From Priapulus caudatus (lineage: Eukaryota > Priapulida > Priapulimorpha > Priapulimorphida > Priapulidae), in assembly GCF_000485595.1 (NCBI RefSeq), contig NW_014578203.1:1-57490 (forward strand): a DNA stretch of 57,490 bases, written 5' to 3'. Position 1 is the first letter of the stretch, and the number at the start of each line of letters is the position of its first letter. Shown piece by piece: positions 11,158 to 21,712 of the stretch. A program made the translations under genes and the position numbers. The notes beneath the pieces are model-generated. The model made no database searches. It saw only the letters and a list, made by a program, of their open reading frames with translations, and had not been told where the DNA came from.

Positions 11158-12090
11158 TACATCTACTGATGTCAGCAATAGCTACACCTCGCTATAGACC
11201 TCTTGTGGGAAGATGCAGATAATCTCGTGCTTGTACGCCGTATAAGACATTATAGAGATGCTTGCTGCCTGTCACCTGGGAGTTCGCATGCACGCGCCTT
11301 CTGCTGAGAATTCAGAGTTATGCGTGTCACTGTCTCAACTAACTGCTGAAGCGTTTATAGACTGTCACATTCTACTGACAAGGCGCTATACTGCAATGGC
11401 GGCAGCCTAAACTTGGCACGAGAAATTCAGCTTACATGACGATCTACACGTCTGGTGTCATCTACTGCTGGCGATCTACTACTGGTCTGGTGCTGAGAGT
11501 GGGTTTATCTAATAGATCCATCCGCTAGTTAGTTCTACGCGTGCCCCTGCGTGGCAAGGTGACAGCCACAGTAGCAATGGATAGATAGATGCAAGAGCGT
11601 ATTAAGTATAACATTTATACTTATACTTATACTTGTACTTGTACTTATTCTCATACTTATATTTAGTATTAAGTATCATACTAATGCGCTCTTGATAGAT
11701 TTATTTTATTTTACGACGGCTCATTGGTAAAAGTGATTACATAAACTTGCAACTTTCTCTCCGTCAGTTAAACAAAGTGGCATTTATCTGTCATATAGTC
11801 TATATATATATCACGAATTTAATGTTCATGTTTTGCCTGTTATATTTACAATAACGACCGAATAGGTAAGGAAATTCACAAATGCATATGATAAAATATC
11901 ATGCCAAATAACCGAGCTTCGTAATGGCAGGTGTATCTCCGCTCAAATTACTGTCACTATTACACACATTAATAGCCATTAGCTATTACGCAACAACTAT
12001 AGCGGTCACTGATAGCTGGTCTCGTAACTTTCATTGAACTATACGTACAATCGTTGCTCGTCGTGGTGCCAAAGAATTATCGACGTTAAC
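11158..12090. other. Non-coding block, inverted copy at 29240-31090
   Basis: No gene seen. The whole block is present as an indel-rich reverse complement between about 29240 and 30320. It contains a small palindromic element at 11589-11697. Confidence 0.75.
11589..11697. mobile_element. Small palindromic MITE (CAAGAGCG family)
   Basis: Begins GCAAGAGCGTATTAAGTAT and ends with the reverse complement (AGTATCATACTAATGCGCTCTTG), with ACTTAT repeats between. Related ends occur near 29780-29860 (its inverted duplicate), 37270-37332 and 57337-57386. Confidence 0.6.
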
Positions 12091-12479
12091 GCGATTTGCC
12101 TAAAAGTCGCCGAAAGTCGCCTATACCTCGCCTAAACGTCTACCTGAATACAACTGCACACTGGCTACGTTATATAGCAGAGGTTTTTATTGCTTTGGCG
12201 ACAATTACAGGACACCAATTATACATGTTCATTTCAAAATAAGAGTCGACTTGCTGACGAGCATGCGCGTTAAGCACTTCCTGGAAGCCAGTCAGGCAGG
12301 TACACGCGATCGACAACCACAAACTTATCAGTGTGTTAGACATGTTTATTAAGACAACGATAATATACGTAGCAGTAGACACCACCCAGATATCTCAGTA
12401 CGATTTAAAACCACACAACCACAATAGAGAATAAATAACGAATGTAAATAAGACCACGTGTGCGTATATCTCGCTGAAT

Positions 12480-12675
12480 CATTTTTTAAATCGACAACAC
12501 TCAAACAACGTAATCGAAAATCTATATAGTTTTTTAAACAGACAACATTTGAACAACGTAACCGGAACGCTATATAGTTTTTAAACAGACAACATTTGGG
12601 CAACGTAACCGGAAGGCTATATAGTTTTTTAAACAGACAACATTTGGACAACGTAACCGGAAGGCTACAATCTTC
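12480..12675 (+). repeat. 48-bp minisatellite, short allele
   Basis: About four copies of a 48-bp unit (contains CAACATTTGGACAACGTAAC) followed by a TTA/ATT microsatellite (12683-12735). The second copy of this locus carries about 12-13 units (22300-22850). Confidence 0.85.
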
Positions 12676-12697
12676 CTTCAACTATTATTTTATTATC

Positions 12698-12732
<35 letters not shown>

Positions 12733-12879
12733 TATTCGTTTATTTCCCTTTCAATGTTATTACTTTTACATTTTTTAAATTTCAAATATGCTACTGCGAC
12801 ACTATTGGTAGAGTTCGTACGCAAGCATTCCGATGGTACATCGACTGAACAACGCATACATCTGACCGGCATTTTTTTC

Positions 12880-13096
12880 TTAACTTTGCACGGAATCCGT
12901 TGATCTTTCAGAGTAAGGACGCACCGTGCTTGGTGACACGGTCGGGGCACGCGACTTCGTTTCCACACACGTTCGTGATGACTTGCGTGTTACGGACTTC
13001 AAACAATGCACGGCGAAGTCAAATATTAATTCAATGAATTCGAAAGCTGTGAGAATGGATAGTCCCAGCACAGTCCAAGCGCTCCACCAAGGTTAC
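12880..13096 (-). CDS. DEG/ENaC last exon, pore and TM2 (with frameshift)
   Basis: Minus-strand exon after a GGTTTATAG acceptor. The first frame gives NLGGALGL, the second gives LGLSILTAFEFIELIFDFAV and about 45 cytoplasmic residues to a TAA at 12882-12880. Together these match the family's C-terminal pore helix, with the GxS selectivity filter (GLS here) and TM2. The two frames are separated by one missing base (TGTG-CTGG); the second copy at 23075-23307 has TGTGGCTGG and reads straight through LGGALGLWLGLSIL. So here there is either a single-base error or a real null allele. It is the 3' end of a channel gene whose upstream exons are at 13405-13480 and 17401-17458. Confidence 0.9.
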
Positions 13097-13299
13097 CTAT
13101 AAACCGTGCCACTGTGTAAGAAAACGCAAAAATTAATTAACAAACGAGGCATTAACTTGTAGCCACGCAACACGGAGCAGCTGCCGATATGAATTACACA
13201 ACAAAATTCTAAAGAATTGTAATTTGCTACTGCAAGTTACTGTTTTGTCGCATGTGTCCATTAAACGCCAACAATTGCAGCATTTCGCCAACTATATAT

Positions 13300-13365
13300 A
13301 TATATATAATTATACATATATATATATATATATATATATGTTTATATATATATACATATACATAT
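13300..13365. repeat. TA microsatellite
   Basis: TA-rich tract in the intron between the last two channel exons; length differs from the second copy (23520-23585). Confidence 0.9.
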
Positions 13366-13404
13366 ACGCAGCACGTGAATTATAATACATCAGGACGATC
13401 TCAC

Positions 13405-13480
13405 CGTGACGAACGGATGTTGTTCCAAGTGCTGCACTGCAGTTGTACGGTAATATACTTGCACCTTCGCGATATTATTC
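13405..13480 (-). CDS. DEG/ENaC penultimate exon
   Basis: A 76-bp exon between a GGTACAG acceptor and an ACG|GTGAGA donor. It translates as NNIAKVQVYYRTTAVQHLEQ followed by HPFVT. This matches the beta strand that leads from the extracellular domain into TM2 in DEG/ENaC channels (N-x-x-K-x-x-V-Y-Y). As read here it ends on a codon boundary, whereas the next exon needs one carried base. The second copy (23631-23720) has an extra T in the TTCGTCAC stretch that would restore the phase. I therefore suspect a one-base error here. Confidence 0.75.
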
Positions 13481-13904
13481 CTGTACCAAATACAAATGGA
13501 AAAACCAGATGGGAGACCGGATACCAGAGAAGCGTCGCCTGAGAGGTGTTGATCCTGCCCGCTAAGCGCGGATTTGCGCGCAGTTCCGCGGCAAGGCGCA
13601 CGCGACGCGGGAACGTCCTACGAAAGTATCCACGCGCGTGGCAGCTATTGCTCGTGCGCAAATCGAAAGGCCGGCGCACGGATCAATTGCTGCCAGCGAA
13701 CAGTCTCGAATTTTAGCGGATCTAATCACTATCAAATATGCACCACGCCATCGCGCAGTCTAATAGCGATGTTTCCACCTGACGTCATAGATCAGGTCAC
13801 GTGTATTGTGTTATGTGTTGTGGTTGGCAGAAGCGAAGCGTGCTGCTTGAAATTTACAGATGAATGACCAACTGTTCTGATAGAAAGCGCTGTTTATGTA
13901 GTGC

Positions 13905-14860
13905 AGGTACACGTGCGTGCTGCGTTGCGTGCGTGTGCACGTACACACGTGCGTGCGTGCGTGCATGCGTGCGTGTGTGCGTGCGTGCGGTGCGTGTGAA
14001 CTTACACAGTGCGCGCGTCGTGCGTGCGTGCGTGCATGCGTGCGTGTGTGCGTGCGTGCGTGCGTGGGCACGTCACTGTGCGTTGCATGGTGCGTGGGCA
14101 CGTACACGTGCGTTCATGCGTGCGTGGGCACGTACGTGCTGCTCGTGCGTGCATGATGAGTCGTGCGTGCGTGTGCACGTACACGTGCGTGCATGAGTGT
14201 GTGCGTGCGTGTGCACGTACACGTGCGTGCGTGCGTCCTTCCGTGGGTGTGCACGTACACGTGCGTGCATGCGTGCGTGCGCACGTGTGCATGTGCACGT
14301 ATGCGTGCGTGCGTGCGTGTGCACGTACACGCGCATGCATGAGTGTGTGCGTGAGTGTGCACGTACACGTGCGTGCGTGCGTGCGTGTGTACGTACAGGT
14401 GCGTGCGTGCGTGGCGTGTGAACTTACACGAGCGTGCATGCGTGCGTGGTCGTGTGTGAGCACGTACGCGTGCGTGCGTGCGTGCGTGCGGCGTGTGGTG
14501 CGCGCGTGTGCAGGTACAGTTGTGGTGCGTTGCGTGCGTGCGTGCGTGCGTGCGTGTGTGCGTGTGCAGGTACACGTGTGTGCATGTGTGCGTCATGCAT
14601 GCGTACGTGCGTGTGTGAGCAGGTACACGTGCGTGCGTGCGTGCATGAATGTGCACGTAGACGTGCGTGCGTGCGTGCGTGTGGAACGTACATGTGGCGT
14701 GCGTGCGTGTGCACGTGCACGTGCGTGCATGCGTGGCTTGCGTGTGCACGTACACGTGCGTGCATGGTGTGTGTGTGTGTGCACCGTACACGCGCGAGCG
14801 TGCGTGCGTGCGTGTGTACGTACACGTGCGTGCGTGCGTGCGTGCGTGCGTGTGCTTGTA
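13905..14860 (+). repeat. GTGC/ACGTAC minisatellite
   Basis: About 950 bp of diverged units of roughly 36-38 bp built around a palindromic GTGCACGTACACGTGC core separated by GTGCGTGC runs. It is alternating purine-pyrimidine throughout, so Z-DNA-prone. Open frames on both strands up to 296 codons are repeat artefacts. Confidence 0.9.
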
Positions 14861-15049
14861 TCGAACAATATCACGCATCTGCTTGCTGCCAACCGTTAAA
14901 CTCCGCATGTGCGCATATGACGTAAATGTTTATAAACATGAAACATCACTATTGCATGAAGAACTGCACCGTCAATCACGCGAAACGCAAGAGAAATTCA
15001 ACGACGGCGAAATATACAGCTGTGTTACACACACGCAGCTAGGGCCTGC

Positions 15050-15410
15050 ATAGCTCCCAAATTCCATTGGTTGATACAAATCACGTACCTCAAACTCCTG
15101 TTTTATGGTGCATTGTGACCCTAACCCTAACCCTAACCCTATAAACCAAAAAAAATCATTTGTTGTTATTAAACTGTTGTAAATAAATCATGTAAATATG
15201 AATAAACATAGAATAATACAGAAAACAGGAAAATAATGAAAAAACAGATGGGATTCGATCCAACGACATTTCAGCCGTGTCCTCTCTGCTCTAGGCGTTC
15301 AGCTATTGAGGCATTTGGTTTTTGTGTTATGGATGTGCCTTTACAACACTGTTTGCGTCATTGAGGAGTTTGAGGCACGTGATATGTATCAACCAATGGG
15401 ATTTCGGAGG
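15050..15410. mobile_element. Inverted-repeat element with CCCTAA tract and tRNA-like part
   Basis: Ends 15055-15100 and 15360-15405 are inverted repeats of about 45 bp (core CCATTGGTTGATACA, then CACGTACCTCAAACTCCT). Inside lie four CCCTAA units (15118-15141) and, near the right end on the minus strand, a tRNA-like stretch. Confidence 0.75.
15243..15312 (-). other. tRNA-like (SINE head-like) sequence
   Basis: Read on the minus strand it has an A-box-like AATAGCTGAACGCCTAGAGC, a short anticodon-arm-like GACA...TGTC and a B-box GGATCGAATCC (consensus GGTTCGANTCC). This is the arrangement of a tRNA-derived RNA polymerase III promoter. The cloverleaf is imperfect, so it is not a functional tRNA gene. 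Confidence 0.5.
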
Positions 15411-15709
15411 GCCACGTCACCGAGTAAACATCGTGAGTGGCATGCGGTGGACGTAGTCATTGAGGTAATTAGGGTTATTTCAGTTTTATTAGAGTTTTTC
15501 GTGCGCTTTTAAATTCCAAAAATTTTCAACGATGCTACGATGACATGCTTACCAGCAAACGCTGTGTCAAGTCAGTCACTGTTACCCACGAATTCAGATT
15601 AGACGAATTCCCAGTGAATTCACATATGTAATTCCCTGTTTTGTATTAAATTGCCAGTAGGGGGGAGCATGCCGCTGCATATATACAAGGACGGGGCGTC
15701 CGGGGGGCA

Positions 15710-16315
15710 AATTTGCGATTCCCAAACGGTATAGCTATGGAAGAAAAATTTGAGCAACGTGATTGGCTAGAAAATGTTTAGGACACGCCCACTATCGCAC
15801 GCACACCATGGCGTCGCGCATTTTGCACAGCTAGGGGCTTATTTATTTTATTTCTTATTATTTTTGGCTAATTTTGTTTTATTTTAGAATTAGGGTTAGG
15901 GTCAGGGTTAGGGTTAGGGTTAGGGTTAGGGTTAGGATTCGGGTTAGGGTTATGGTTAAGGTTAGGGTTAAGGTTAGCGTTAGGGTTAACTGATTTTTAT
16001 ATCTACGAATTTAGTATCTGCCGCAGTGGGTCATCGCCAGAGCGTTCGCTTCGTGATCGTAAGTTACCGCGAACGCCATATGGTGTTTTTATTTTCCTCT
16101 GCGTTATGTATTTCTTTGTATTTTATTTGTTTTTGCATTTATTTGTTCTGTAACATTTGTTTTATGTTCTGAATTAAATCTTATTTCTTTATAATATTAG
16201 CTTATAATTTAATACATAGCTTTGTTGACTAATAATGCGTGTCCTAAAAATTTTCTAGCCAATCACGTTGCTCCAATTTTTCTTCCAAAGCTATACGGTT
16301 TGGGAATCGCAAATT
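15710..16315. mobile_element. MITE with internal TTAGGG array
   Basis: Arms 15710-15787 and 16237-16315 are inverted repeats of about 80 bp (AATTTGCGATTCCCAAAC terminus). A direct repeat of about 14 bp, GCGTCCGGGGGGCA, flanks it and may be the target duplication. The interior has a TTAGGG array at 15889-15990 and, at 16032-16078, a degenerate tRNA-like stretch (CCAGAGCGTTCGCTTCGTGATC). Its AT-rich core is shared with 52320-52430. Confidence 0.8.
15889..15990 (+). repeat. Interstitial TTAGGG tract
   Basis: About 15 units of TTAGGG and close variants (TCAGGG, TTAAGG, TTAGCG) inside the MITE. It is not at a chromosome end, since unique sequence continues on both sides. Confidence 0.9.
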
Positions 16316-16424
16316 CGCGTCCGGGGGCACCACTAGTCTAGCGAGTGGAAGGTTGGGTCACGATATGAATTGCGACTTTTATAAAAATTAGTAAAGTATT
16401 CTTTTTTTAGAAGAGTGATAAATA

Positions 16425-16455
16425 GAGAGAGAGAGAGAGCGAGAGAGAGAGAGAG

Positions 16456-16500
<45 letters not shown>

Positions 16501-16594
16501 TAGAGGGAGAGAGGAAAAGAGACAAACAGACAGGCAGATAAATAGATAGATATATAGATAGATAGATATAGATAGATAGATAGATAGATAGTAG

Positions 16595-16658
<64 letters not shown>

Positions 16659-16700
16659 AAGATAGATAGATAGCTAGATAGATAGATAGATAGAGAGAGG
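16425..16700 (+). repeat. GA/GATA microsatellite
   Basis: GA repeats, then about 40 GATA units, then GA again. The second copy (23833-23935) has GA but no GATA expansion. Confidence 0.95.
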
Positions 16701-17034
16701 GAGAAAGAGAGAAAGAGCGAGATAGAGAGTGCGTGTGCGTGCGCCTGTGTGCGTGGGCGTGTGCGTGAGTATGCATCTGTGTTCGTTATTGCGTATGCGC
16801 GCGTGTGATCATGCGCCTGCGTAAGTGCTGGTGCGTGTGCGTGTACCTTGCATGAGTGCGTGTGCGTGCAGTTACATCCGTGCGTGTGCATGTGTACGTA
16901 AGCGCAAACTTACGAAATAATGCTGTCGTAGTAGCCCGCGAGGGGGCGTGGTGCGTCATCTTCTCTATCCGCCCCCATTCTCAGCATTGCCATCACTTTA
17001 TGATCGGCAGCGTAACGATCAGCAACAGAGCTCT

Positions 17035-17035
<1 letters not shown>

Positions 17036-17110
<75 letters not shown>
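17036..17110 (+). repeat. CAA trinucleotide repeat
   Basis: About 24 uninterrupted CAA units. The second copy (24880-24893) has only about four, so the locus is length variable. Polyglutamine in one frame, but no gene context. Confidence 0.95.
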
Positions 17111-17400
17111 AATAGCTCGTCAAAAATCACAAATACATTTCAATTGTATGAGCATCGTACGACTTTATCGCAAGCCCAGCTTTTCGGCGAGAAAATCGGG
17201 AGCATAGCACAGCACATGGTGTTCGTGTTGATTTATTTAATCGTAGTCGAATAATTTCGTGACACGTGGGGGCCACTGTACGTGGACCTGATGCACTACA
17301 CATCACTGCACACGTTAGGGAAACCCTCTGTAGCCGTTTCTACCTATACTCAATCATGAGATACCATGTCGCTGTGAAGCAGTCTAACGCCTCATCTTAC

Positions 17401-17458
17401 CATGAAGGAATTCGTTGGCCACTGGGCCATCATGGTATTCGTATCGTAGTAAGTTGAT
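17401..17458 (-). CDS. DEG/ENaC internal exon (left copy)
   Basis: A 58-bp exon with a strong acceptor (TTCTTTCTTTATGCAG) and donor (ATG|GTAAGATG). It translates, after one carried base, as STYYDTNTMMAQWPTNSFM. This fits the DEG/ENaC stretch after the last cysteines, where a Y....S.A.WP..S motif is conserved. It ends in phase 0 while the next recognised exon (13480) expects two carried bases, so at least one short exon between them is unidentified. Exons 5' of this one would lie toward or beyond the gap at 19277. Confidence 0.7.
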
Positions 17459-17846
17459 CTGCATAAAGAAAGAATAGAACGCTATATTAGAAACATACAC
17501 CAGATCTTTAACTAGGCCCTAACTAGACCGTTAACAGAAATTAACCAAATAAAATTACGAGTTTCCCATACGCGGTGTGTAGAGGTCCGGTCGAGAAAAG
17601 GTTAAGACTAATTTTGTTTCTGAGAGCGGGCCCCACTTAAACCGATTGCCTGCACACTTCAGAGAGTTACTGAACCGGCCTACGCCAACAGTAGCATAAA
17701 ACAACCTTAGAATCATTCTCACGGGTTAACATTAGCAGCGCTAGAAAAACACGAAAGGTAAGGCCGCACGAAAACTGAAAAAAGGAAAGGACCAGCGGGA
17801 TACTCGCATAGGCGAATATCCGAGTAGATATTCGAGTAGTACTTAT

Positions 17847-18460
17847 TGTAGAATTATAATAGTAATTGTAGAATTAGTTCATTCATTCGTGAGAATCTTA
17901 TTGCAGAATTATAATAGCAATTGTATAATTAGTTCATTTATTCGTGAGAATCTTATTGTAGAATTATAATAGTAATTGTAGAATTAGTTAATTCATTCGT
18001 GAGAATCTTATTGTAGAATTATAATAGTAATTGTAGAATTAGTTCATTCATTCGTGAGAATCTTATTGTAGAATTATAATAGTAATTGTAGAACTAGTTC
18101 ATTCATTCGTGAGAATCTTATTGTAGAATTATAATAGTAATTGTAGAACTAGTTCATTCATTCGTGAGAATCTTATTGTAGAATTATAATAGTAATTGTA
18201 GAATTTGTTCATTCATTTGTGAGAATCTTATTGTAGAACTATAATAGTAACTGTAGTATTAGTTCATGATCCATTCGTGAATCTTATTGTAGAATTATAA
18301 TATGTAATTGTAGAAGTTAGTTTATTCATTCGTGAAGAAATCTTAATTGTAGAATTGATATAGTATTGTAATACTTTACGTTCATTTAATTCGTGAGAAT
18401 CTGATTGCAAATTATAGATAGCTAATTGTAAGAATTAGTTCTTCATTGTCATTCGTAACA
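17847..18460 (+). repeat. 55-bp satellite array
   Basis: About 11 tandem copies of a 55-bp AT-rich unit (contains GAGAATCTTATTGTAG and TTCATTCATTCGT). The first eight are nearly identical; the last three acquire many single-base indels. Confidence 0.93.
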
Positions 18461-19276
18461 TAACAGAAAATCTCAAAATTTACTTACGTCGTAACGGAAT
18501 TCAGTTTTAAGTTCAAAATTACCATCACAATGGCTGCAATGACTTAACGCAATTACTGGGACAAAACGGCACTTGCAGGGTCGCGTGGTAAGCAGCTATT
18601 TCTAATCTTCGCCCATGCACACTCCTGCTTCGACCGTCTCCGCAGAAAACACAAGACATCAGTCGATTTCTTATGACACGCTTTTGATGCTAAAAGTGCT
18701 TATGCGTCCGTTATGCACTTACGATGCGTGTATATACGCCTAGCATACGTGCGTGCGTGTGTCCGTACATGCGTGGCTGCGTACGTGTGGTGTGTGTATT
18801 TGTGTGCGTCTGTGCGCGTGCGCTGCGTACGTGCGTGTCTATTGTGTAAAAAAAAACAATTGATAAAATAATGCCGGGTCGAGTTTTAATTATATGAATA
18901 AATATTAATTTTAAAATTATTAGTTTAAAAAACTCGACAGTTGTAATACCCCGTTTCTGATGACAGCAACGAAAAGCTTATCAAATTTCGTGTCCGGACG
19001 TAATCTATCAGTGACGTCATCGTCCCCATAATACGCAACTACTGAATGAATGCAGTCGCACCGTATAAGGTGAAGGTCGTGGTCATTGAGAAAACGAAAT
19101 TACGACTCGAGCTTTTAAAATTAATTAAAATAAAAAGATTAAATTAACATAAAATAAATTTATATATTAATTAGTTGCACGTATTTAATTTGTCAACATC
19201 GCTGAAAATCTCCGCCTGCTAGAGATAATGCCGAACGAGAGAAGTGACAAGTGTTAAAGTTACGTGAAGTGTTGAC
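18461..19276. other. Intergenic or intronic, no recognised gene
   Basis: Contains a short GT/CG microsatellite (18745-18840) and AT-rich sequence that is recognisable, with many indels, at 26640-27320. No exon I can support. Confidence 0.6.
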
Positions 19277-19712
19277 NNNNNNNNNNNNNNNNNNNNNNNN
19301 NNNNNNNNNNNNNNNNNNNNNNNNNNNNNNNNNNNNNNNNNNNNNNNNNNNNNNNNNNNNNNNNNNNNNNNNNNNNNNNNNNNNNNNNNNNNNNNNNNNN
19401 NNNNNNNNNNNNNNNNNNNNNNNNNNNNNNNNNNNNNNNNNNNNNNNNNNNNNNNNNNNNNNNNNNNNNNNNNNNNNNNNNNNNNNNNNNNNNNNNNNNN
19501 NNNNNNNNNNNNNNNNNNNNNNNNNNNNNNNNNNNNNNNNNNNNNNNNNNNNNNNNNNNNNNNNNNNNNNNNNNNNNNNNNNNNNNNNNNNNNNNNNNNN
19601 NNNNNNNNNNNNNNNNNNNNNNNNNNNNNNNNNNNNNNNNNNNNNNNNNNNNNNNNNNNNNNNNNNNNNNNNNNNNNNNNNNNNNNNNNNNNNNNNNNNN
19701 NNNNNNNNNNNN
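19277..19712. other. Assembly gap (436 N)
   Basis: Run of N. The sequence directly to its right is tandem repeat, so the gap probably spans more of that repeat. Confidence 0.99.
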
Positions 19713-19784
19713 ACACGCATGCAGACCTGTCAATGTGTACACACGCATGCAGACCTGTCAATGTGTACACACGCATGCAGACCT
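19713..19784 (+). repeat. 28-bp tandem repeat at gap edge
   Basis: Two full copies and a partial third of a 28-bp unit (ACACGCATGCAGACCTG plus TCAATGTGTAC). A diverged unit also occurs at 20222-20260. Confidence 0.9.
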
Positions 19785-20259
19785 GTTGTAACATGTCTTT
19801 TGCACGTGTTACATGGATTAGTCAGTGGAGCTAAACTGGTAGTTGTTTTAGCCATAGTCTAGCTAGACAGAGCGTCGCGCAATAAGATGCGCGGCTACAT
19901 TGATGTATTAGGGAGAATGGTAGACGTGGTTAGGTTAGACAGATTAGAGGGTCATTGTGAAATGGAGGGTAGGACGCGGTCTGTGAGAACGGTTACATGT
20001 GCGGGCAGTATGTTTGTAGGAGTTTTGGCGGGTAACATATAGGACAGAGATATAGGAGTCGGGGATTCTGGTTCTGGTTGCGGAAGGAGGCACACGCGCG
20101 TATGTGCGTGTGCGCGTTTTTTTTTGTCTCTTGGTGCGATGTGACGACACTGTGTATGCGTTATTAAAGTTTATGCCGGTTACTACAACAAGTTTGGCTT
20201 TCTATCATCATTCCTCGTTACACTGTCAATGCATGTGTACACACTCATGCAGACCTGCA

Positions 20260-20500
20260 GGGGCGGATCCAGGATTTTTGAAAAGGGGGTGTCCAGGAAG
20301 AAATAAAGGGCGCTTTTTCCTGCTTACTTTTTCTGGTGTTTTAAAAAGCTGCCGAAGGCCACTTAGGGGGGGGGGAGGTTTTTTAAAAAAATTGGTGGAT
20401 TCTGAGAGAATCTGAGAAGTAATTTTGATGTCTAGAATGCAAAAATTTATCAGATCCGGTCCCCGGACGCCTGCGGACCCCTCTTTGCCCATTTCTAGGT
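20260..20500 (+). mobile_element. hAT-like non-autonomous element fragment
   Basis: Starts with CAGGGGCGGATCCAGG, a widespread terminus of hAT-type elements, preceded by the diverged 28-bp unit. A clear right end with the complementary terminus was not found. Confidence 0.45.
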
Positions 20501-20526
20501 TTTTATAACGAATTTACATATATATA

Positions 20527-21019
20527 AAAGTATGACAAGAAACTTAAACGAGTTCAGCCCGTGGGATGGTAGTAGGTATCATTGTACACTACTAGGTGCA
20601 TAACGCCAGCACCATAGTAATCAATGATGTAAGAAGATCCATCTGCAGGTTCGACTATCTATAAATAGATCAAGAGGCCATTGTCAGAAACATCGTAAAG
20701 TTAATGCTAATGTTAATGCTAGGAGAACTAATGCTAATGTTAATGCTTAGAGAACAAACGCCACTTGTAAATGTTTATTTTGGTACACAATTGGTAGATA
20801 AGTAATGTTTCTAACCGGTTTTCCACGAAGAACACACGTTTTACTAATTAATATGAAATTAATATCACTACAACTGCAATTATTTCTGTAAATGCGGTAT
20901 TTTCATCTTAATCTTAAAGTTACCATATGGTCTGCGATCTCGTAATCGTCGGGAAACTTGCTGGGATTTTTCGTTCTCGTAATTTTACGATGTTTCTGTC
21001 AACGGTCTACGAGTCAAAG
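20527..21019. repeat. Segmental duplication of TM2D1 3' region
   Basis: Matches 42612-43126, exon plus intron, with a few small indels. At 21020 it joins directly to the copy of the 12.1-kb block. Confidence 0.85.
20554..20658 (-). pseudogene. Truncated duplicate of the TM2D1 last exon
   Basis: A 105-bp exon homologous to 42639-42743 with the same acceptor position and the same TGA. The conserved IVGPADGSSY becomes IVEPADGSSY, and two more residues differ (D to Y, V to D). The similarity (about 95%) extends through intron to about 21019 and then stops, so the upstream TM2-helix exons are absent. It is probably a non-functional partial duplication; an allele joined in the wrong place is also possible. 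Confidence 0.8.
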
Positions 21020-21559
21020 TCTACGAGCCTAAAAGTCGCCTATACGTCGCCTATACGTCGCCTAAACGTCTACCTGAATACAACTGCACACTGGCTACGT
21101 TATATAGCAGAGGTTTTGATTTCTTTGGCGACAATTACAGGACACCAATTATACATGTTCATTTCAAAATAAGAGTCGACTTGCTGATTATTGTCTTAAA
21201 AATGTGGAAAACGGTATAGACATTCGTCCAACGGTATTTATGGCACAAAAAAGTCAAACGATGAACAAATGAGGCTGCCGACTGCAATAAGCAGCCATTA
21301 TATCTTGGATAAATGTATTCTCACATGCCTTTAACGTATGTAGAGTTGTCTGCATGTTCTTTATGTTATCACACATTATCACACATTATCAGCCACGAAT
21401 ATATGCACCGTATATAATTTTTGTACGTTTCTATGAACGCGTAAAGGGTAGGTATATCAATACATAATGATGCTGATGATATTTTGCATCATAATAGCAG
21501 ATGCTTTATATATAACAAAAGTCAAATGCTGACAGTTTTAATAAACAAGCAAATAAAAA

Positions 21560-21712
21560 CACACACCCGCGTACGCACGCACACATACACACAAACACGG
21601 AGACACAGACACATACACACGCGCGCATGCACGCACGCACACACATACACACGCGCATGCACGCACGCACGCACATACACACGCATGCACACACCGCACA
21701 AGCACACGCGAA
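21560..21712 (+). repeat. CA/CACG microsatellite
   Basis: About 150 bp of CA, CACG and ATAC repeats. All open frames here are repeat artefacts. Confidence 0.9.

Larger units (their letters stand above)
13500..16336. other. 2.8-kb insertion absent from the second copy
   Basis: Left and right edges (about 13500 and 16336) are adjacent in the copy at about 23738. The insert comprises about 400 bp without a recognised gene, the ACGTAC minisatellite, and two inverted-repeat elements carrying telomere-like tracts. It lies in an intron of the channel gene. Confidence 0.7.

Noticed and set aside
13252-13542. 96-codon plus-strand frame
   Set aside because: Antisense to the penultimate channel exon and crosses a TA repeat.
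14009-14908. 264-296 codon frames on both strands
   Set aside because: Products of the GTGC/ACGTAC minisatellite (Cys-Val-Arg and His-Thr-Arg), with no conserved domain.
15243-15312. Functional tRNA gene
   Set aside because: Acceptor and anticodon arms do not pair properly; only the promoter-like boxes are preserved.
15118-15990. True telomere or chromosome end
   Set aside because: Tracts are short, occur in both orientations, lie inside inverted-repeat elements and have unique sequence on both sides.
19019-19090. Minus-strand frame with RCDCIHSVVAYYGDDDVTD
   Set aside because: Could be a channel exon by position, but borders are not convincing and the second copy is unreadable there.
19193-19862. 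Open frames of 162-203 codons
   Set aside because: They exist only because they run across the N gap.
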